Below are positions 18,207-26,390 of a DNA stretch of 64,000 nucleotides, one piece after another; the stretch's first letter is position 1, and every line of letters begins with the position of its first letter. Location of the stretch: positions 992,001-1,056,000 of the forward strand of contig NZ_CP015519.1 of the NCBI RefSeq assembly GCF_001887775.1, read 5' to 3'. The DNA comes from Syntrophotalea acetylenivorans. GTDB taxonomy: Bacteria; Desulfobacterota; Desulfuromonadia; Desulfuromonadales; Syntrophotaleaceae. The notes beneath the pieces were generated by a model. The model saw nothing but the letters and a program-made list of their open reading frames with translations. It was not told the DNA's origin and searched no databases. Position numbers and translations under genes: made by a program.

Positions 18207-19388
18207 CTACTCGGCGATGAAACCGGCCAACCGGCGCAGTCTGGCCACCACTGTGACGATGGCTTCCAAAAAACTGGCCACATCGTCCGTCGTGTTCTGC
18301 ATGCCGACGGTCAGGCGCAGGCCTCCTTTTGTCCATGCACTGTCCAGTCCAAGTGCTTCCAGTGTAGGGGACGGTTTCGAATCGCCGCTCATGCAGGCGG
18401 ACCCACTACCGGCAGCAATGCCAGCCATATCCAGATGCATCAGCAAATCGTTGATGTTAAGGTGGCGGAAGGCGAAGCTGGCGTTGTGGGGCAGACGTTT
18501 CGTTGGGTGTCCGGTAAGCACGCACTCACCGGGAAAGGCCGCCAGGAGACCCTCGATGAGTTGGTTACGCAAGGGCAGGCAGTGAGCGTTGCGCTCATCC
18601 AGTTCGGCCATGGCCAGGTCCAGCGCTTTGGCCGCCCCCACGGCGAAAGGGACGTTGGAGGTGCCGGCGCGACGGCCGTTTTCCTGTCCGCCGCCGGTCA
18701 ATCCGGCAATCAACTCAACCCCTTTTTTCGCATACAACAGACCTATCCCCTTGGTGCCATAAAACTTATGCGGGGCGATGCTCATCAGGTCGATGGACAT
18801 TTCGGCCATGTCCCAGCGGCGCACGGCGATAGCCTGGACGGCATCACTATGGAACAAGACGTTGCGGGCGCGGGCAATGCGACCGATTTCCTCGATAGGC
18901 TCCATGGTGCCCACTTCGTTGTTGGCAGTCATGATGCTAATGAGAACCGTGTCGGGCCGGATGGCCGCCTCCAACTGGGTCGGGTCGATAAGGCCGTGTT
19001 GGTCGACAGGCAAGATGGTGAGGTCGAAGTCATGCAGATCGCGTAACTGTTCGGCCGTAGTCATTACGGCACTGTGTTCAATTGCCGAAACGATCAAGTG
19101 GTTACCGCCGCCATTCGCCCGTGCGGCCCACATCACACCACGCACGGCTAGGTTGTCACTCTCCGAACCACAGCCGGTAAAAATGATTTCTTCCGGTTGG
19201 GCATGTAGCAGACTGGCAATGGTCTCTCTTGATCTTTCCAGGGCGCGGTAGGCCAAGCGGCCGTACTCATGCGTCGAAGAGGAGTTGCCGTAATTCTCCA
19301 TCAGGTGAGGCAGCATCGCCTTAAGCACCTCTGGATGCACCGGCGTCGATGCACCATGGTCAAAATAAATACGTTTTTTTTTCTGCAT
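18207..19388 (-). CDS. cysteine desulfurase (NifS/IscS family), copy 1
   Basis: PLP enzyme of 393 residues that takes sulfur from L-cysteine, giving a persulfide for Fe-S clusters or tRNA thiolation. Motifs: FDHGASTPVHP at the N terminus, GCGSESDNLA, the EHSAVM His, and the PLP lysine in APHKFYGTKGIGLLY. In the active-site loop the Cys is in GSGSACMSGDSKPS, which departs from the SSGSACTS form. I chose the ATG at 19388 (MQKKKRIYFDHG); the open frame continues upstream into the group II intron relic, whose 3' end stands about 20 bases away. No good ribosome binding site is visible in those 20 bases, so translation may be altered. It pairs with mnmA downstream. Confidence 0.92.
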   Translation of the reverse strand: MQKKKRIYFDHGASTPVHPEVLKAMLPHLMENYGNSSSTHEYGRLAYRALERSRETIASLLHAQPEEIIFTGCGSESDNLAVRGVMWAARANGGGNHLIVSAIEHSAVMTTAEQLRDLHDFDLTILPVDQHGLIDPTQLEAAIRPDTVLISIMTANNEVGTMEPIEEIGRIARARNVLFHSDAVQAIAVRRWDMAEMSIDLMSIAPHKFYGTKGIGLLYAKKGVELIAGLTGGGQENGRRAGTSNVPFAVGAAKALDLAMAELDERNAHCLPLRNQLIEGLLAAFPGECVLTGHPTKRLPHNASFAFRHLNINDLLMHLDMAGIAAGSGSACMSGDSKPSPTLEALGLDSAWTKGGLRLTVGMQNTTDDVASFLEAIVTVVARLRRLAGFIAE

Positions 19389-19408
19389 AGTTGTTGTTCC
19401 GGTGGTTA

Positions 19409-19925
19409 ATCGGGTAGGAGGCGGGATTACTCCCGCCGTCCTCCCACACCACCGTACGTACGGTTCCATATACGGCGGCTCACGTTGGCTGCTGAAAACG
19501 GTGAAACCGGTTTAGTAGCGATATGAGCCCAAATTTCCTGAAGTAGGACGTAGCAAAGGCTTCATTCATGTGCGAGGCTCCTGAGTTCCACCCGGGGGCT
19601 CACTGATTTAGGGCCGCCATATACCCTTTCCTCTGAAAATCCGCGTTGAATCAGCTTCTTGGCCCTCGAAATGGGTCGTTTCCACTGCCGCCACAGGAGG
19701 CAAACGCAGTTTCGTCGAAACCAGCTATCGAGTGCCTCGAACGGTTTCTTGACTTCAGACAACTTGAAGTAGTTTGACCAGCCACGCAGTATCGGCGTGA
19801 CCTCTTCGATGACTATTTTAAGGTTTCTCCCTCTCCCTCTGCGACTGATTTACCGGTGTTTAGAGGTGGCCCCCTCTTCCCCCGGCTTCAGGTTCGTCTG
19901 ACCTGCCCACCTGATAGGTCCACTT
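19409..19925 (-). mobile_element. truncated group II intron (3' part)
   Basis: Relic of a bacterial group II intron. At 19409-19480 on the minus strand lies a domain V/VI-like sequence, with GAGCCGCCGTATATGGAAC and ACGTACGGTGGTGTGGGAG followed by a GGCGGGAGTAATCCCGCC hairpin and a CCTACCCGAT end, which resembles the 3' end of known bacterial introns. Upstream come pieces of the intron-encoded maturase and then, toward 19925, another intron-like structured segment. The reverse-transcriptase domain and most of the 5' half are missing. It sits between two cysteine desulfurase genes. The 5' boundary is approximate. Confidence 0.8.
19480..19835 (-). pseudogene. group II intron maturase, C-terminal fragment
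   Basis: Only the maturase (X) domain remains, in two frames. One reads EEVTPILRGWSNYFKLSEVK, then FEALDSWFRR and LLWRQWKRPISRAKKLIQRG. After a frame change it continues SHMNEAFATSYFRKFGLISL and ends NRFHRFQQPT just before the intron's domain V. No reverse-transcriptase motif (YADD) is present in the window, so the element cannot move on its own. Confidence 0.85.
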
Positions 19926-19931
19926 CGAATG

Positions 19932-21080
19932 TTAATGTAGCGTCTGGCGCAGGCGTTTAACAACCTCAGGCAACACCTCAAGAACATAAATCACGTCTGC
20001 CTCGTTATTGGCACGGCCAAGGGAAAACCTGAGGGTCCCCATCGGTGTACCTTCGGCAACACCCATGGCCTCTAGAACCCGAGATGTTTTCAATGTCCCG
20101 GAACTGCAGGCAGAAACGGATGAGACAGCGATCCCGGCCTGGTCCAAACACGACAGAAGCGCATCCGAATCGACATATAGGAAAGACAGGTTGGTGGTAT
20201 TGGGCAGGCGGTGATCCAGATCGCCATTTGGCCTGACATCGGGAATCTTCGCCAGAATGCCCTGCTCCAATCGGTCGCGAAGCTTTTGTAAACGAGCCGC
20301 TTCGACAGCTTGGGTATCGGCGGCTATCTCGCAAGCTTTGCCCAAGCCAACGATACCTGCCACATTTTCTGTTCCCGCCCGGCGGTTCCGCTCCTGTGAT
20401 CCGCCATGAAGCAAGGGGGGAAGCTTGACCCCCTGCCGCACAATCAGGGCACCGACTCCCTTGGGAGCGTAGAATTTGTGTCCTGAGAACGACATCAGGT
20501 CGATGTTGCAGGCCTTGAAATCGACCGGAATTTTGCCGACGGCCTGGGCTGCATCGCAATGAAAACAGACCCCTCGACGCGCAGCCAGTTCACCGATCTG
20601 CTGCACCGGAAAGATAGTACCCGTTTCGTTGTTGGCGTACATGACCGAAAGAAGAATTGTTTCCTCGGTAAGAGTACCTGCGAGGGCATTCAGATCGAGC
20701 CTTCCTGCTCCGTCCACATGGAAGCAATCTACGGCGAATCCAAAGTGTTCCAGATAATAACAGGGCATCAATACCGACGGATGTTCTACCGCTGTGGTGA
20801 TGATACGCTTGCCCTTCATTCTTTTGGATACCGCCACCCCCTTGATGGCGGTGTTATTCGATTCGGTTGCGCAGGAAGTGAATACTACTTCCTCGGGCTC
20901 GCAATTCACCAGCCTTGCAACCTGCTTCCTAGCCTCTTCAACGACGTTTCTTACGCTTCGCCCCGCCCAGTGAACGCTAGAAGGATTCCCAAAAGAGGTG
21001 TGCAGATATGGCTGCATCGCTTCGACTACCAGCGGATGGATGGCTGTTGTGGCATTATGATCCAGATAGATTTGGCGCAT
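19932..21080 (-). CDS. nifS: cysteine desulfurase (NifS family), copy 2
   Basis: PLP enzyme of 382 residues, canonical in its motifs: YLDHNATTAIHP at the start, SCATESNNTAIKG, the EHPSVL His, the PLP lysine in SGHKFYAPKGVG, and the active-site Cys in SVSACSSGTLKTS. I took the ATG at 21080 (MRQIYLDH), with AAGAGG upstream; the longer frame to 21176 lacks a binding site. It differs from copy 1 throughout, so these are two paralogs, not a recent duplication. It is divergent from the ThiF-like/siroheme/TusA operon across a 512-base gap and may supply sulfur to that set; that link is inferred. Confidence 0.93.
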   Translation of the reverse strand: MRQIYLDHNATTAIHPLVVEAMQPYLHTSFGNPSSVHWAGRSVRNVVEEARKQVARLVNCEPEEVVFTSCATESNNTAIKGVAVSKRMKGKRIITTAVEHPSVLMPCYYLEHFGFAVDCFHVDGAGRLDLNALAGTLTEETILLSVMYANNETGTIFPVQQIGELAARRGVCFHCDAAQAVGKIPVDFKACNIDLMSFSGHKFYAPKGVGALIVRQGVKLPPLLHGGSQERNRRAGTENVAGIVGLGKACEIAADTQAVEAARLQKLRDRLEQGILAKIPDVRPNGDLDHRLPNTTNLSFLYVDSDALLSCLDQAGIAVSSVSACSSGTLKTSRVLEAMGVAEGTPMGTLRFSLGRANNEADVIYVLEVLPEVVKRLRQTLH

Positions 21081-21592
21081 TGATCGGCCTCTTTTTATCC
21101 TGGAATCTTCGTCCCTCCTAATGGCTAACAAGGATTCGAAAAAACCCAAAAGATCATATAACCGGAGAGACGCCAAGTAGTCTGAAATATCCTGATTAGG
21201 TGGCTTGTGATTGTTGACTTGTCAGTAATATTTTGAAGTTAAATTCCAGTTCCTAATCACAAACCTTTCAAGTTTTTCCCTGCGTCTCTGCGTCAGTCCG
21301 CCTTCCAGTCGAAACTCAACAGGGGAGCAACCAGGCCGGTGTCTGAACCGAAATGGCAACTTTGAGTTCTTTCCTTTCATTTCCCCATACTCCTGACACC
21401 TTTCATTAACCATAAGAAGGACAATTTATCAACAATAAAACACCTTGTTGTATATTTTACCACTAACCTTGCGTGTTTCTTTCGGTTTTTTTCTTGACTT
21501 ATTTGCTGGGCTTCCCGCAATATTTCAAATAAGGAATAAAGTAGTTTTAGGTAGTTTTTAGGCTAAAGCTGTTGAACGGGAGGAATGGCGAC
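21081..21592. promoter_or_regulatory. divergent intergenic region with a possible promoter
   Basis: A 512-base region between divergent nifS and the ThiF-like gene. A possible sigma-70 promoter for the + strand is TTGACT (21494-21499) with CAATAT (21518-21523), 18 bases apart. No riboswitch fold was recognised. Small frames on the minus strand here look like chance. Confidence 0.35.
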
Positions 21593-22399
21593 ATGTTTTC
21601 CGAGGAACAGATCGAGCGTTACTCACGCCACATTATCCTTAAAGAGGTCGGCGGTAAGGGCCAGAAACGCCTTCTCGACGGCAAGGTTCTCATTATTGGC
21701 GCCGGAGCCCTTGGTTCTCCCGCTGCTCTTTACCTGGCAGCGGCCGGGGTGGGCGTGATTGGCATTGCCGATTCAGACGTGGTGGAACTGTCCAACCTTC
21801 AACGCCAGATCATCCATCATTCCACTGATCTAGGCATCGCCAAGGTCGAATCCGCGCGACAGAAAATGGAGTCCATCAATCCGGATGTCAAGGTCGTCAC
21901 CCATCAGGACTGGATCGGGGCGGAAAACATTCTAGAGATCATTCGTAACTATGATTTCGTGATTGATGGCACCGATAACTTCGCATCAAAGTTCCTGATT
22001 AACGATGCTTGCGTCATGAGTGACACCCCCTACTCACATGCCGGAATCCTCCATTTCATCGGTCAGGCCCTTACCGTTCTCCCCCACCAATCCCCTTGTT
22101 TCAGATGTGCTTTTCCCAAACCTCCCCCGGCCAACGCCATCCCTACCTGTTCTCAGGCGGGGGTAATTGGGGTATTACCCGGAGTCATCGGCTCCATTCA
22201 GGCCACTGAGGCGATCAAATACCTCCTCGACGTGGGAGATCTCTTGACCGATAGACTGTTGATATACGATGCGGAAGGAATGGATTTTCAGTTTTTGCCG
22301 GTCGTCAGGAATCAGTCATGCCCTGTCTGCGGCGACAACCCGAGTATCACCGACCTAAAAGATGAGCCGGAGGCCATGAATACCTGTGATCTGGAATAA
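21593..22399 (+). CDS. ThiF/MoeB/HesA-family E1-like adenylyltransferase
   Basis: Protein of 268 residues that should adenylate the C-terminal glycine of a ubiquitin-like sulfur carrier (ThiS or MoaD kind). Seen: the ERYSRHIILKEVGGKGQ opening, the nucleotide loop GAGALGSPAALYLAAAGVG, DSDVVELSNLQRQ, the DGTDNFASKFLINDAC motif, and zinc-binding CFRCAF and CPVCGD pairs. There is no rhodanese domain. I chose the ATG at 21593 nine bases after GGGAGG; the frame is open from a TTG at 21572. No ThiS- or MoaD-like carrier is in the window. The following siroheme reductase and TusA genes suggest a sulfur-assimilation or sulfur-transfer role. Confidence 0.88.
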   Translation: MFSEEQIERYSRHIILKEVGGKGQKRLLDGKVLIIGAGALGSPAALYLAAAGVGVIGIADSDVVELSNLQRQIIHHSTDLGIAKVESARQKMESINPDVKVVTHQDWIGAENILEIIRNYDFVIDGTDNFASKFLINDACVMSDTPYSHAGILHFIGQALTVLPHQSPCFRCAFPKPPPANAIPTCSQAGVIGVLPGVIGSIQATEAIKYLLDVGDLLTDRLLIYDAEGMDFQFLPVVRNQSCPVCGDNPSITDLKDEPEAMNTCDLE

Positions 22400-22444
22400 C
22401 GAAATCCTGAAGGGCAATGCATTGTCACTTTACGGGAGTTTTGA

Positions 22445-23413
22445 ATGACGAAAAAACCGGAAGTAAAAGTCGATCTGAAAAACCTTAAAGCCGGCGGCTT
22501 CATCAAGGAGCGAGGTAAGGATCTGTTTACTGTACGCCTGCGTATGCCTGGCGGTCGGCTACCGGTGGAAAGGTTGCAAAAGATCGCGAAAGTTGCAGAG
22601 AAGTACGGCGGGGAATTTGTCCACCTTTCGGTCAGGCAATCAATCGAACTGATAAACATTCACTTCAAGGATTTCGATTCGGTCGTAGCGGAGCTGGCCG
22701 AGGCGGGGCAAGAGGTCGCCTCCTGCGGTCCGCGACTGAGGGTGCCGGTGGCCTGCGGCGGCTGCGAGTACAATCCCAACGGCCTCATGGATACTCAGCA
22801 GGCAGCCCTCGAGGTCGACAAGGAATTGTTTGGCACCATGACCGGCCATCATAAATTTAAGGTCGGCTTTTCCGGTTGCCCCCATGATTGCCCTAAAGCG
22901 GCCATCAACGACGTCGGCTTCGTGGGTGCGGTACAACCTGGCTGGGACAAGAACAAGTGCCTTGTCTGCGGTCTTTGCATCAGCGCCTGCAGGGAAGGAG
23001 CCATCGTTCCAGACGAGGATCAGCGGCCGGTATTTCTGGCTGAAAACTGTCTTTATTGCGGTGATTGCGTTAAGCTCTGTCCGTCTGAAGCCTGGCAGAC
23101 TCTGCAGAAAGGTTATTCGGTCTACGCTGGTGGCAAATGGGGACGGCGGCCCATGGTAGGCACTCTGGTCGCCACCTTTTTATCGGCAGACCAAGTGATT
23201 GATATCGTCCGAGAGATTATGGTCTGGTATCAGGGGCAGGCGGCAGGCATGGGCCGGATAAGGCTGGGCGAAGTCCTGCTGCAAAAGGGTATAGAATCCC
23301 TTATCGAACGGCTGCGGATCAAGTTCCCCAATCAAATTAAACTTGGGACCGCACCACCGGCCGTTATCGATCGTCAACTCCGTGGCGAAGCCATTGGAAC
23401 TGACGATCGATAA
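22445..23413 (+). CDS. siroheme/4Fe-4S sulfite or nitrite reductase-type protein with ferredoxin domain
   Basis: Protein of 322 residues of the siroheme nitrite/sulfite reductase family, closest in layout to AsrC and small DsrA-like reductases. Order: ferredoxin-like half domain (MPGGRLPVERLQKIAKVAEK), the siroheme-4Fe-4S ligands VACGGCEYN and GFSGCPHDCPKA, then an inserted pair of 4Fe-4S clusters, CLVCGLCISACREG and CLYCGDCVKLCPSE, and a C-terminal domain. It may reduce sulfite to sulfide, or another sulfur or nitrogen oxyanion. It sits 45 bases after the ThiF-like gene and just before TusA. The electron donor (an AsrA/B or FeS flavoprotein) is not in the window. Confidence 0.87.
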   Translation: MTKKPEVKVDLKNLKAGGFIKERGKDLFTVRLRMPGGRLPVERLQKIAKVAEKYGGEFVHLSVRQSIELINIHFKDFDSVVAELAEAGQEVASCGPRLRVPVACGGCEYNPNGLMDTQQAALEVDKELFGTMTGHHKFKVGFSGCPHDCPKAAINDVGFVGAVQPGWDKNKCLVCGLCISACREGAIVPDEDQRPVFLAENCLYCGDCVKLCPSEAWQTLQKGYSVYAGGKWGRRPMVGTLVATFLSADQVIDIVREIMVWYQGQAAGMGRIRLGEVLLQKGIESLIERLRIKFPNQIKLGTAPPAVIDRQLRGEAIGTDDR

Positions 23414-23459
23414 TCAGCAACCAATCGTACTTGGATTACAGAGCCACAGAGAGGTGCGT

Positions 23460-23678
23460 ATGCAAACCGTGGATTTGCGTGGCGTCAGTTGCCCGACCAA
23501 TTTTGTCAAGGCCAAGCTGGCTATCGAAATGACGGATACGGGCGAGATTATTGAATTCTATCTCGATGACGGTGAGCCTGTACAGAGCGTTTCACGCAGC
23601 CTCAAAGACGAGGGGCACAAATTGTTGGATCTGAAAAAGGCTGACGGCTATTACATACTCAAGGTCGAAGTCGCCTGA
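23460..23678 (+). CDS. tusA: TusA-family sulfur carrier
   Basis: Small carrier of 72 residues. It has the SirA/TusA signature VDLRGVSCPTNFVKAKL with the persulfide-bearing Cys near residue 10, then a beta-alpha-beta-alpha fold (GEIIEFYLDDGEPVQSV, then a strand at the end). TusA passes sulfur from a cysteine desulfurase to acceptors. The ATG at 23460 follows GAGAGGTG. It is the third gene of the ThiF-like/siroheme/TusA operon; the symbol is by family only. Confidence 0.88.
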   Translation: MQTVDLRGVSCPTNFVKAKLAIEMTDTGEIIEFYLDDGEPVQSVSRSLKDEGHKLLDLKKADGYYILKVEVA

Positions 23679-23787
23679 CAGGCCTTACCGCAGAGTTCGC
23701 TCTTCATCGCAACGAAAGCGCCTCTACCCTCCCCTGTATGATGCGTACTCTTGCTGGCTTTCGGTTTTTCACCCCAAAAGCTAGTCG

Positions 23788-24072
23788 TCACCCTTCTTCC
23801 TTCTTCCCTTCCGGACCACTGCCGATACCGTGGATTTCATGTCCACTATCGACGACCTTCCCGGTTACCGTATCGAGAATATAATAGCCGCTGTGGTGCA
23901 CCTTTGCGCCGGCATAGGAAGCCCACGCCGAAATCTGGTACCTGCCAACCTGCTCTTGTTTCCCTTGAGCCGACGCGGAGGTAGCGGAAATGGAAGAAGC
24001 CATCAGCATGCCACCAACTGCAACCAGAAAGAATGTCACCGTTACCAGCCCGAGTAGTTTCCAACTCTTCAT
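23788..24072 (-). CDS. small exported protein
   Basis: Predicted exported or anchored protein of 94 residues, unknown. A hydrophobic signal stretch (LLGLVTVTFFLVAVGGMLMA) precedes a mature part with GRYQISAWASYAGAKVHHSG and LDTVTGKVVDSGHEIHG, which resembles the short 'protein of unknown function with Y-x-x-D-T-x-T-G' repeats that often sit in metal or envelope loci. The ATG at 24072 follows AAAGGA. It is the last gene at the 3' side of the copper locus, after a terminator, so it may be separately transcribed. Confidence 0.6.
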   Translation of the reverse strand: MKSWKLLGLVTVTFFLVAVGGMLMASSISATSASAQGKQEQVGRYQISAWASYAGAKVHHSGYYILDTVTGKVVDSGHEIHGIGSGPEGKKEEG

Positions 24073-24230
24073 GATGTAATCCTTTCTTTCTAAAAAGATA
24101 TTTCTGTGACTTCCGATGATTCATGGTCTTTAGTTGCGAATCCTGAAGAAGATTTCGAGACCATCGGATACTTTTAAATTCTAGCTTATTCGAAGGGCAT
24201 CGTATCTTTACAGATGACAAAAAATGATAA

Positions 24231-24256
24231 TAAGGCCGCCGTTTCCAGCGGCCTTA
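24231..24256 (-). terminator. terminator after the first YtkA-like gene
   Basis: Arms TAAGGCCGC (24231-24239) and GCGGCCTTA (24248-24256), followed on the minus strand by a T-rich run. A near-identical core (GGCCGCC...AGCGGCC) stands after the paralogous gene at 32587. Confidence 0.8.
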
Positions 24257-24310
24257 AAGGCAAGGAGTTAATTGGCGGGAGCCGCTGAAGAAGTGGCCCC
24301 CGCCTGCAAG

Positions 24311-24868
24311 TTATTTACTTAGGTAATGGGCGTCATATTGACGTACCTGGCCGTCTTGCAATCTGGCACTGATTGCGAAATGCCACGCACCGGCCTGATC
24401 AAGCGTTACATCGGTACCGAAATGGTCACTCAATTCCATTTCGTTGTGAGGTGTACCTTCCTCCCCTTCTGGGATATCCAACGGCTCCTGCACAACATAC
24501 TGGGTAATACGGGGCTGTTTATCCGATTTACCCTTCTCCACTTCGGGACTAATAACCTTCACTGTCACGTTGCCGTCGACAATGCTTTTCTGAGAGGAAA
24601 TATCGGTAAACTTCACCATCAGGTGATGCGTCGCCCCCGAGTCGCCTTGGGATTCGATGGGCAGTAGATGGATCATAGCGGAAACGCCGTTTCTCGCTTG
24701 CTCACCAATCATTATTGAGCTGGTAGCCATTTCGGGCATGCCACCCTGCATTGGTTGGCCACCTCCGATGTGATGGTTATCCATGGCCAGAACAGGCGTG
24801 GAAACTAAGAGTCCACCCAGAGCCAGGCCCAGAGCCCAAGAGGTCTTTCCGCGTTTCAAGTTTCTCAT
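24311..24868 (-). CDS. exported YtkA/FixH-like metal-locus protein, copy 1
   Basis: Exported protein of 185 residues with a signal peptide (...VSTPVLAMD). The mature part begins with a Gly/Met/His stretch (HHIGGGQPMQGGMPEM) and continues as a predicted beta-sandwich: MIHLLPIESQGDSGATHHLM, then VTLDQAGAWHFAISARLQDG. It is a paralog of the protein at 32587-33093 (shared THHLMV.F.D, GA(D/V)V.LD..G.WHF and DG.VRQ). I place both near YtkA/FixH-type beta-sandwich domains, which occur in copper loci; function is unknown. The His/Met content suggests copper binding in the periplasm. It follows the small His-rich gene by two bases on the same strand. Confidence 0.7.
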   Translation of the reverse strand: MRNLKRGKTSWALGLALGGLLVSTPVLAMDNHHIGGGQPMQGGMPEMATSSIMIGEQARNGVSAMIHLLPIESQGDSGATHHLMVKFTDISSQKSIVDGNVTVKVISPEVEKGKSDKQPRITQYVVQEPLDIPEGEEGTPHNEMELSDHFGTDVTLDQAGAWHFAISARLQDGQVRQYDAHYLSK

Positions 24869-24870
24869 AA

Positions 24871-25098
24871 TTATCTCCCTTTTGCGTGAGTGTGTTTATG
24901 GTCAGATGCGTCTTTTCCATGGGCATGATGATCCCCCATCGAGCATCTCACGTCCTCCGTCGCAGCGACCTGCTTGTTTTCAGATTTGGAAAGGAGTCGT
25001 GTTCCGTAACCTTTTCCTGCTCCAGCCAATGCCGGGGTGGCAAAGACGGCTCCGGTCAAAATAAGGGCTAAAGCCCAGTGTGTATTGCTGAATTTCAT
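24871..25098 (-). CDS. small His-rich exported protein
   Basis: Predicted periplasmic protein of 75 residues. I took the ATG at 25098 (MKFSNTHWALAL), after CGGAGG, because it gives a signal peptide ending in ATPALA; the longer frame to 25131 does not. The mature part ends in a His-rich tail (MGDHHAHGKDASDHKHTHAK) with one Cys before it. It is probably a metal buffer of the copper locus. It lies directly upstream of the YtkA-like gene at 24311. Confidence 0.65.
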   Translation of the reverse strand: MKFSNTHWALALILTGAVFATPALAGAGKGYGTRLLSKSENKQVAATEDVRCSMGDHHAHGKDASDHKHTHAKGR

Positions 25099-25453
25099 GA
25101 ATTCCTCCGTTTTTTGATTGTTGTCAGGCACCAGATGTCAGGCGGAGACTAAATTCTCAGGTCACATCTGTACCTTTTTCTCGTTTTCGCTAGTCCTTTC
25201 GCTACGCCTAACAGGGTGAAGTTGTTGACCATCTTGAAGGACAAGGGACCAGCGATACTGATGTTTTAAAACAGGATCTTTTGTGGCTGATGAGTATTCG
25301 CGCCTATGAAGTTGACTTGCCTCAAATTTTCCAGGCCCTCAGACAGTCGTGGTTATCCACTGTGGCTGGGTAACTGAAATGGGCGGTTCAGCACGAACAG
25401 TTGCCGACAGACCTACTTGGCCGGTCGCACGACTCAGCGCGGAGGGAGGAATC
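25099..25453. other. gene-free stretch
   Basis: No credible frame and no clear terminator or repeat seen. It probably holds a promoter for the two genes downstream on the minus strand. Confidence 0.4.
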
Positions 25454-25849
25454 TCAATTCAGAAGGGAGCAGAGGCGAATGAAAAGGGGTGGTCCACTCC
25501 TGGCAGAGTGGCGAAGTGAAGCAGAATAGGTTTTGCTCAAATTCTCAGGGGATCGAAGGGAGACATCGAAAGAAGATGGGCCGTCCGCTAACTGAGGGAC
25601 ATCAATCAGCGGTTTATAATCGGTAGTTGCAGGCGGTAATTCAATGGGCACCGAGCTAAGAGAGCATTGCTTGGTTTGCGTCCCGGAAGCATTAGAGGCC
25701 AATTGGCCATTCAACTTATTATGTTTGCAATACTTCTGTTGAGCAGAATCATCCATCCCGCATCGATGCGACACTGCCCCCAGTGCCCCAACAGGGGCTA
25801 TCAGGATCAGCAATAGAAGTATTGTAGTCAAACGAGTCATCATATTCAT
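25454..25849 (-). CDS. small exported Cys-containing protein, metal-locus family
   Basis: Predicted exported protein of 131 residues, family unknown. The signal peptide (TRLTTILLLLILIAPVGALGA) is followed by VSHRCGMDDSAQQKYCKHNK and later KQCSLSS, and the protein ends with RSGPPLFIRLCSLLN. It is a paralog of the protein at 39754-40146 (shared PVG..GAV.HRC near the N terminus and a Pro/hydrophobic/Cys-Ser-Leu end). Several starts are possible; I used the ATG at 25849 just before the signal peptide, where no good binding site is visible. It lies at the 3' end of the copper locus. Confidence 0.6.
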   Translation of the reverse strand: MNMMTRLTTILLLLILIAPVGALGAVSHRCGMDDSAQQKYCKHNKLNGQLASNASGTQTKQCSLSSVPIELPPATTDYKPLIDVPQLADGPSSFDVSLRSPENLSKTYSASLRHSARSGPPLFIRLCSLLN

Positions 25850-26151
25850 GCTTTGGCAAAAGAGAAAATAATTCGGATGCGCGAGGCACTTTCTTCCCGA
25901 GCATATTCCCGCACTGTTCACTCAAGTTATTTTTACAGAAACATATCAGCGTACCGTTGTTTTGTCAACACCAATACCCCAGCAATCTACTGTTTTATTC
26001 AAAAAGCACAGAAAGGTTTTTTAAATTAGAGAAAACACCGTCTTTTTCTACACAGCAGTAGTGCACACAACTGCCTTTGGGAAGCACTGATGGGATGTTG
26101 TACCCAGGCCAGTGGCAAAAACAGCGATGTCCTACATAACCATATTCAGGG
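25850..26151. other. gene-free stretch
   Basis: About 300 bases without a supported gene; short minus-strand frames look like chance. It likely holds the promoter of the small exported gene downstream. Confidence 0.4.
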
Positions 26152-26304
26152 TTAGGAGTCCGACGAGTTCTCTTTCCCGTTTTCATCTTTGTTCGACTGC
26201 TGGCGATTACGGTGGCCGCCGCAGCAACCGCGTCCAGACAGATGCATGGCAAGGAACACCAAGAGCACTACTACCAAGAACCAGTTATTTGCCAACCATT
26301 CCAT
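26152..26304 (-). CDS. small membrane protein, DUF2933-like
   Basis: Protein of 50 residues. One helix (NNWFLVVVLLVFLAMHL) is followed by a short metal-binding-looking motif GRGCCGGHRN and a polar tail. This matches the pattern of DUF2933 proteins, which have N-W, a helix ending in MHL, and a Gly/His-rich stretch and are common in copper and heavy-metal loci. The ATG at 26304 follows GAGGAGG, a strong binding site that fixes the start. An upstream hairpin (26337-26378) separates it from the Met-rich gene. Confidence 0.7.
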   Translation of the reverse strand: MEWLANNWFLVVVLLVFLAMHLSGRGCCGGHRNRQQSNKDENGKENSSDS

Positions 26305-26336
26305 CGTCCACCTCCTCGGTTTTATCAACCGACTTG

Positions 26337-26378
26337 AAGCCACGGCAGCGGAAGATATGCCGCCCGCCGCCGTGGCTT
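26337..26378. other. hairpin in the copper operon
   Basis: Perfect 10-base arms AAGCCACGGC (26337-26346) and GCCGTGGCTT (26369-26378). On the minus strand it is not followed by a T run, so it may be an mRNA-stabilising or processing hairpin rather than a terminator. Confidence 0.5.
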
Positions 26379-26390
26379 TTTCCTACTGTG

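Noticed and set aside
18141-19046. 301-residue frame on the + strand
   Set aside because: Antisense to the cysteine desulfurase copy 1; no motifs.
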